DNA from: Bidens hawaiensis
Taxonomy: Eukaryota; Streptophyta; Magnoliopsida; Asterales; Asteraceae
Reading direction: 5' to 3'
DNA: 64,000 nucleotides
NCBI GenBank assembly: GCA_021521415.1
Contig: JAIQDT010001114.1
Span: forward strand, 248,001-312,000
The notes under the pieces were generated by a model, which did not search any database, had not been told where the DNA came from, and worked only from the letters and a program-made list of their open reading frames with translations. This document shows, one piece after another, positions 35,901-44,900 of this stretch. A program made the translations under genes and the position numbers. Numbering within the stretch: the stretch's first letter is position 1; each line of letters starts with the position of its first letter.

Positions 35901-38900
35901 TAAATAACATCAATCTCCATATAGTGAGTATATAGACATTGTCAAGTTAATGTCTTTTAAGGTAATAATTTAAGAAATCAAGTCGAACCTTTCCAGCAGG
36001 AGATGCAAGAAACTTCAATCTTTCAGCTTCATCGGGATCGGTGGCATGTGCAGCTAGTGCAAGCAAAGCTGACTGAAATTGGATTAATAGATTAGCAACA
36101 GGTCAAAAAAGGATCATTTGTGGCACGGGTCAAGACAAAAAAGGGCCACTTTGGAACAGGTCAAAACTGGGGTGAGTCTTAACATAATTAAGTCATAAGT
36201 GACCTTTTTGTCCATTCAAAAAAAAGTTACAACTTTTGCAGAAACAATGTCAATCTTTGAAAACACTATTTAAAAGATAGTGTTTTCACGAGTCAAATCA
36301 AGGCGAATCGGGTGGGGCAACAGGTTCAGATCAAAACAGTGAGCCAGAGTTGGTTTGAGTGTTGACCCACAAACAACTTTTTTCCTCATTTAAAAAGAGT
36401 CGCATTTACAGAGACAATGTGAATCTTTGAACGAACATTACTTAGAATTTGTGTTTTCACGGGTCAAAGCAGAGCTAGTCAGGTTGTATGTGGCCCACAA
36501 GCGACCTTTGTGCCCACTTAAAAAAGGTTGCAAACTATAACAAAAACAATACAAATCTTTGGACAAACACCATTTAAGAGGTTCTGTTTGCACGGGTCAA
36601 AACAAAGGGGGTAATACCTTTTTGGGAGAACTCAAAACATCAGCATAACGAGCCAACGCTTTTCTCAAAGTACATGGAGGGAAAGGAGGTGGCAAGGAGG
36701 CCCCACCAAGTGGGGTCCCGTCTTCTTTATCGGTGTGAATAGAGAAATAAGTATCAGGTGGTAAACCCACTAATCTTTCAGCCTCGTCCACAACTTCACT
36801 CAAGTTTTCACAATAAACTCCAACATGGTCCCCAGTTTCATATCTGATGCAAACAAATATGCTCATGTGAGAGGTTGATAACAAGGCATCATCAATTCAT
36901 AACAAACTATCAGATACCAATCGAAGAACGTACTTTAGTCCGGTATTAGATATATCAAATTCAAGATGAGTGCAAGACCGGTCAGATTCGGGGCTATGAA
37001 GTTCCTTTTTGACAGCAACATTGGATCTTTGATCAAGCACAATTATGTCAGGTACTCAGGTTTGGAAGACGATCAAGTAATAATAAGATTAGATAACAAA
37101 CTAAAATTTGAAAATGTTAAGATACCTGCATGGATGTTGTGCATCATGAACAGTATGACCATTTGTCGTAATATTATCTTCAGAAAGCGTGTCTGGTTTC
37201 TCATGAAAGACAACACGGTACTCGTTAACTGCAGCTGTGTAAGGAGTGGCAACACTTGTATCATCTTCATCACGAAGTATTTGATCCAACTCAGGCCACA
37301 CTAACTCTTTCCTGAAGAAGCGTTTAATGCGATATTAAAACTCACCATTACATGCAATTGTTGTTGACTAGTAGTTGAACTTTTACAATTCAATACAAAC
37401 ATCAAAAATGTATTTCTTTAAATACCATGCAGTGAAGTCATCTTCAATACATTGATCATCATCTCCAAGGCCAACAGGAACAAGACGCTTAGCACCTGTA
37501 AATTGTAAAAACATATACACATTGAATTAATTTAAAACATCTAAAAGTAACAAACATTTGCAGACAAGTGCAAATTATCATCCCCTGCATTATAAACTAG
37601 ATAAGTAATGGCATACCTTGTTCAGCAAGACCATCATCAACCACCTTAGCAATCTACATCACAAAAAGTTAAAAAAAAATAAGCTAAATATAGCATAACG
37701 TGTAACTGAACACTTATAACATTATACTTCTGAAGAGGTAGGTCCCAGCAGAGTCCAGTTGGACCCGCAAGACTCACCTTGAAGAGGAACGTCTGCGCAG
37801 AAACCAACTGGATCCGCAGGACCAACCATGCTCAGAGACGTGACGTCCTTACGCGCAGTACGCAAGCTGGTCCCGCAGGAAATGCCTCCCAATGGTGAAG
37901 GACTCCGCCTGTCCCCGCAGCCTCGGATACAAGCCATCAGGGAAGGCCACCCGCGCAGCAAGGCTATACGCACAAGGCACTTAGCTCTCAACCACTCAGT
38001 GTCACCTGAGGGAATGAGCAAAGCCGGGAACAATCCCGCACAAGGGCGGGAGGGGGAATACTCCCGCCCAAATAAGCCAGTCCGTACGATACGGGAAGAT
38101 CTTCTGTACTGTACCTGACGAGGTATGGGAAAAAGATCTGACTAAAGATACGACAGCTTATTGACAACAGTATGGCGAGCAGCATGCTCCTGTACTGTGT
38201 CACTATTAGCCGCTGCCTACTCACCAACTACTGCCATACCACGTGCGTAGCCGCCAGTTGGTGGAAAAGGAATAGTACACAGCCGGCCTGGTCACTATCA
38301 GCCGCTGCCTACCCACCAACTACCAGCACGGCACGTGCGTAAGCCACTGTTGGTGGAACAGGAACACTGTTGCAGCCGGCCACACCTTGGAAACCTACCT
38401 TCGGCTATAAATACCACAAATGGTATGATCATCATATCCTATCTTGTATCATCATATTATACCTGATATCTGCTCTAGCAATCTCTTAATATACATTTAT
38501 ATTTAAAGAGCAATCTAGTCTGATTCTCACGCCGGAGGGTGGTCACAAGGAGGAACCCCCCCTTCTCAGTGACAAGCTCACGGTGTCTGTTTTGCAGGTT
38601 ATCAGAAGAACCATCTTCTCAGGGTCTAACCCCTCGTGGGAAACATCTATCTAACCCCCAGGTTACCTGTAATCTGCCCGGGGTCCGGTTAGTGTTTCTT
38701 CATTGGCGCCATCCGTGCATAAAGCTAGAACTTCATTTTTCTCCAGTTTTTTCAAACTTCTAAGATGGTTAAAGAAATTCCGGTAACCACAACCCCAGCT
38801 ACTGGGGGGGATACCGGCAACACAGTTTTTACAAACACTACCCCGGCTACCCAAGCCGGGGCAAGTGAAGTAAATTTTACGAACACTACCCCAGCTACCC

Positions 38901-41900
38901 AAGCTGGGGCAAGTGCAGTAAATAATCGCTCACTGGGATTCACCGATGCCCAGTTAGAGAAACGAACAAGACTCCCCCGCCAAACACTCGATGAAGTTAA
39001 GGCATGGGCGGAGGCACGTCAGAGGGAATTCCAAGCCGAGTTGGACGAACGCTTGCGCTCCGTCCAACATGCTGACGAATTCAAGGATTACTTGGATGAC
39101 TCGGAGGAATCCGACTCCGACGCGAACCCTCGCCATAGGGCAAAAGGGAAGCGTAAGGAAATGGATTCCCAACCGAGAAGGCATTTTGGACAAGCCTTCA
39201 AACCAAAAAGCACAGGTGGAAGTTCACGAGACTTCTCCAAAACATTCAGACCAAACGTTGCAAATGCGGGAACTTCCAAATTTGCAAGGGACATTGCGGA
39301 AGCAATTGCCCCAAAAAGTGCCAAAACAAATGACCAGCATAGGCACATATGATGGTATATCCGACCCAGATGATCATTTGAACAGATTCATAGCGGGGGC
39401 AACCGTCAGTAGTTGGACGGAACCCACATGGTGTTACATGTTCCAAATGACACTGGTCGGGGCTGCTAGAGCGTGGTTCGATCGTCTACCGGTCAACCAC
39501 ATCTACGACTGGGCTGACTTCCAACAGAAGTTTAGCCAACACTTCAGCCAGCAAAGAAAGTATACTGAGGAGCAATGGACAATCCTCAAGTGCATTCGAG
39601 AAAAAGATGAATCTTTGCTGGACTTCATCACTCGCTTCAACTCGAAGAAGCTAAGTCTGGGTAACATCAGTGAAGATCTTGTTCGCGCTGCCTTTATTCA
39701 GGGCGCGAACGACCCAGAGCTCATCCGCACCTTAACGGGTAAAGATGGCATGCCATCCACATGGGATGCCATCATGACAGCAGCTAAACGATTTGCGGAA
39801 ACGGAAAAGCAACTGGGTAGAGATCTCCCACAGAGCACAAACCTCTATACCCAGAAAACAAGGGAAGAGAACGTCCTTACCGCCCGATTAAACAAAAAGC
39901 GGAAGCTAGGCATTTGGCAGTCAAGGGTAAACTTTGACACCTCATCCGGCTTGCAGCATCGGTTAGGCGGAAGGGATAACGTACAGTCCAACAAGAACTC
40001 CAGATGGACGCCGCTCACCAAAAGCGTCACCGAGATATTCGCCACCGAGGAGCTCCCATGGCCAAAGCCTCAAATAATCCGACATCGCCACAATGCTGAT
40101 CGGAGCAAGTACTGTGACTTTCACAGGACAAAGGCCACAACACCGAAGAATGCATAGACGTGAAGGACATGGTCGAAGCATTCGTCAGAGATGGGACGCT
40201 CGCGCACCTCGTGGCGCAATGAACGCTGAGCAGGCTGATGCGTGTAGAACCCCAGCTGGGGAAAACACGAATAAAATTCCAGCTTCAATGTGGAGACTAC
40301 ATGCTGCGTAAAGAACGAGATCCCGAACCAGGTGCGTATCGGCTCGATGGCACTCCCATCCCAACAACATGGAAGGGAGCTCATTTACACAGTTTGCATG
40401 TAAATCAATTCCAAATTTGTAAAGAAAAGGCCAAGAGCCACTTCTAATGGAATCGATTCTCCTTAAAACATTGACGCTGATGATTTTACATTTTTATGAA
40501 CTATCAACACGGATATGCCGGTTTTCACCGCATAAATACGTGGAAAGTCGTTGCGTGGGGAAGGCAGCAAAACCCGCATAAACCCAGAAAACGACAAACC
40601 TTCACGCAGGTCAGTCGAAGGGGAAAAGTTCAGTCCTCCCATTAAATGAAAGTGCCGGTCTATCCGCATGAATCATGAAAAAGGGAACTGAACACTAACC
40701 TATTGACAACCGCGCGTCGAACGGTTCAAGACAATTTCTAACAAAAAGATAAGGAAAACCTACACGCAGGTCAGATGGTAAAGTTTAGCCATCCTACTAC
40801 GTGCAAGTGACGGTCCTACCCGCACAATCACGGAAGAGGAAGCAAAACTTCACACCTATCTACCACGTTCAAAGGTTAACTTATCCTCAAAAAGATGAGG
40901 AAAACCTACACGCAGGTTAGACGCAGGTAAAGTTTAGCCATCCTACTAAGTGCAAGTGACGGTTCTACCCGCACAATCACGTAAGAGGAAGCAAAACTTC
41001 ACACCTATCTACCACGTTCAAAGGTTAACTTATTCTAAAACACTTGGAAAATTGCTAATTCAAACTAAAGTATGCAAATCATATAACGTTTATAAAGCAA
41101 GGAATCCAATGGAAGAAGCGGTCTTAGCCGCACAAAGATTTATATTTCATAAATATTGATTACAAGAATGGCCGAGTAACTACCCGCCTACAAGAAAATA
41201 AATCTATTCAAGCTAAATCTATCCTAGCAGCGGGAAGGGATCTTCAGGATCAGGCTTCAGGGCCACTTCCACTTGGACCAGCCCCATCAGAAGAGCGTGG
41301 CAGTTCAAGGAAAGCTTTGAGGATAGCTAGCCCATCATCAGCAGCAGCAACTTCGTTTACCTTCTCCACCACCGGATGCGGGAAGGCGGCGTATTGATTT
41401 ACTGCTTGGTCATATATGGCTTCAGTATCTACATCGAATAAAGGGAAGTTGGAAGGCGGGATGCCTTTCTCAACGAACCCTAGACCAAGCAGGAAACCGG
41501 CCTTTTCCCCATCCTCGTGAGAAGCGTTGAGGGCTGCGCTCATAGCATCGTCGTAAGATGTCTCTGAGAAGACCCGATGCACAACCTACAAAGAAAAATA
41601 CAAGTGTCAGAACCTTTTCTATTTATAAGGAAAAGCGTGAAGACATGAAGTTAGACTTACCTGAGACAACGCTTCTCGAAGAAGCCATTCCTTGGCAACC
41701 AGAGCTTCTTGGAGGGCGGCTTGAGCTTGGGTACAGGCGCGTTCGGCTTCACTTTTATTAAGGTTGGCAAGCAACACTTCCTTTGCAGCAGCCTCTTCGA
41801 CGCCCTTTAGCTTCCGCTCAGTATGGTCAAGCACGCCCCTCTGGTCCAGGATCTCTTGAAGCTTCTTCGCGTCCTCCATCGCCAAGGCATCATGAGCCTG

Positions 41901-44900
41901 CTGGAGAGCCTCTAATTTGGCTTTAAGCTCTTCATTCTCCACGCGTAGAGGCTCGGCAACAGCTTCAGCCTTGGTGGCCCTCTCGGTTGCGTTCCTCGCA
42001 GTCTCCTTAGCCAGCCGAAGCTGTTCATTAACAACTTGGGCAGCCTTGGAACGGGCCTCGAGTCGTGCCTGAACTTCAACCTCAAGGGCCTTGAAGGCCT
42101 TCTCCTTTTCCGCAGCTACAGCGGAAAGCCTTTGGTTCTCCTCCCGGATGGCCCGCGCCTGAGCAACTTCTTTAAGGCGAGCTGCTTTTAACTTGTCGTT
42201 TTCACGACAAAGCAGCTCGACGCGCGGCTGCATCCGAGCTAGGAGAACCCGAAGCTCATTGGTTAGCCTACCCTCCTGGTAGCTAGCCATGGCTTCCCCC
42301 AACGCACCACTAGGAGCAGCGTGACGAGCTCATTCCACGCACTCCACAGGGGTGCGAAGGGTTGTTCCTCGGCGAATGTTCCATCGTGGAACATACACTT
42401 CATTGGAATCCGACACAGCAAAAAACATAAAGGAGTTAGGAAAAGATGATAAGTAAAAATATGAAAAGGGCCGAAAGAACCCTACGCACCTGTAGGGTCA
42501 ATCACAGGCCAATAGCCGCCGAACCCATCACCTGAACCCAAAGGAAATCCATCCAAGAGGTCAGGCAGATGGGAAGGTGGCAAAGATTGGCGGGAAGCCC
42601 CATGCGTACCTGATGGACCGGCAGTCGTTGCCGATGGCGGGGGCATCGTAGCAGCCGCCGCAGTCGCTGCCGCGGAATCCGCAGCAATTGTAACCGCCGG
42701 CTCAGTGAAAGATGCTGTAAAAATCGCACTCACTACCGGCGGTGACGTCATCTCAGCTGGAACAGTCGGCTCAAAGGAGTGAGCAACTGAACCAGCGGAA
42801 GCAGGCGCAGGCGCCTGGGTCGACGCCTCAGGTAGGCTGACCAAGCCTACCGTCATTGGCGGGGAGGTACTACTCTGCACTCCACCCTGGAATGCGTCAA
42901 CATCCACGCCTGCGTAAAGAAGATAAGTGTTAACGATATCAAACAAAGAAGATAAAAGTTAAAGACAATGTACTTACGGGTTTTCTTGAGCTTGAAAGTA
43001 CGGACGGGCGGGGATGAACCCGATGGAGCCGGCCTCTTCGCGCCGGTTACCGTTGTCATCCTTGGCTCTCCGGAGGTGACAATCGTCGCAGCCTCCGGAG
43101 CGGCGGTCTTATCACCAACGGGATTCCACGCCACTTCTTCGCTCTCGGTCTCCGAGTCAGACCGAGGCGCTTGATCGGCTGTGGAGGCCACCTTCTCCTT
43201 CCCCTTCCCGCCGGCAGCCTTCTTCTTCCGCACCAACGGAGGACCATCTGCGGATTCCTCATCAGAACATACGATTAGAGGAATTCCAGCAGAGGTTTCA
43301 ACATTGAGGGGTCGAGGGTCGAAGAGCGCCTTACCTGGCCGACGGGCGCTAAGGATCTCATGGCCTTGCGGATAGACCTCCACGAACCGATCCGCCGTTT
43401 GTTCTAGGATGGGCAACTCGTTCTCATCTAGAGCGCGAGTACCCATCCGTGCGGGACTGTCAGCCTCCCGCGGGTTTAGGAGCGACTGCAAGTCGTTCCC
43501 CTCTGAAATAAACAGGAAAGAAGTTAGAAGAAATTCAAAATCAACAAAAGGGAAAAAGGCATACCGTAAGGAACAGAGTTCGAACCGTATTCGAGGACGA
43601 TCGGAATCTTGCGCGCATCAGCTTCCTTACACACCCGGCTCATCCCCAGCATCACCATCCCGGACTCCGCAAACCGGTAAACCGGAGATTGGACCCGAGA
43701 TATCTTCGCAAACCATTCCGCCTCCTGGTAGTTGGAGGCGTGAAGGCTTGGGAGAGCTTGCCCATTCTTAAACTTCATGGCAATGGGGATGGCGCGAGCG
43801 GATATGAAGAAGAACTCCCGCTTCCACGAGCGAAGACTGAGCTCGGTCGCGCAGATCTTTAAACCCTTGATTCGGGTTGTCAACGTGTACCACCCCTGGA
43901 TGCACCTCCAAGTGTAGAAGGTCATCAGGCGGTCAACGTAGGGCTCAACACCCAAAATCCGGCAAACCCACTCGAAGTGGCGAATCTTCGCGATCGCCAT
44001 CGGGTGCAACTCGGTCAAATGAACACCGTGCCTCTCGAGGACACGGTAAACAAACTTTGTCAATGGGAACCTAAGATTCCCATAAACAAAGAATGCTGCA
44101 TAAACCCCGATCTTGCCTCTGGGGGCATCGTACACAGTATGCTGGGGTTTAGGAAACTCAGGCTCGAGAGACTCGAGCATGAACTTCCTGACGACATACC
44201 GGTACAGATCGCCAGGCAGAGCACACTGGCACTCACCAGCAGTACTCTTGCCATCGGCTATGGATTCAACATCACGAGACGACATCTTGTGAAGGAAAGA
44301 AGAAAACGATTTCGGGAGAATGCTTGCCTGAAAAGGGGAGTATTCGCCGGAAATCGCTTAAGAGATGAAGAGAAGAGTGAAAGTGTGGATTACAAAGAAC
44401 CCTCTCCCCCTTTATATACTAATCGCAATTAATGCGATGAAATTAATGCGGAGGAGAGAGAAATCGAAGGTGGAATGAAACTATGACACGTGGCAAAAAG
44501 CAAGCTGGCAACAGCTGTTGACAGGACGCGTACCATTAATTTCGCGGCCACGCGCCCGAAAAATCGCGCCCACGCGCCTGAAAAAGCGTCTGGAATGACC
44601 ATGTACTATCACGTCACCATAACTTCCTGCACGATCTGACACAGTCAGAAGAAACCGTCGCACGACGTTTCAGAGTTTTGGACTGTTCTTATCCTTCCAC
44701 CAACTCTTCGAATTTCAAAATTTAAAATTCAAAAAGATTAAAAAGTAGGCGGGAAAATACCCCTTACCTTGGCGAACAAGTAACCGTAAGACGGATGCGG
44801 GTACAGTGTAAAGGCAAAACCCTTCACATACATAGCACCCGCAGGGAATTGAAGCCAAGAACCTTGGCGAACAAGTAACCGTAAGACGGATGCGGGTAAA

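Noticed and set aside
37722..38118. Open frames on both strands repeated at 45504-45941
   Set aside because: They lie inside the Retand-like LTR copies; the repetition reflects LTR duplication.
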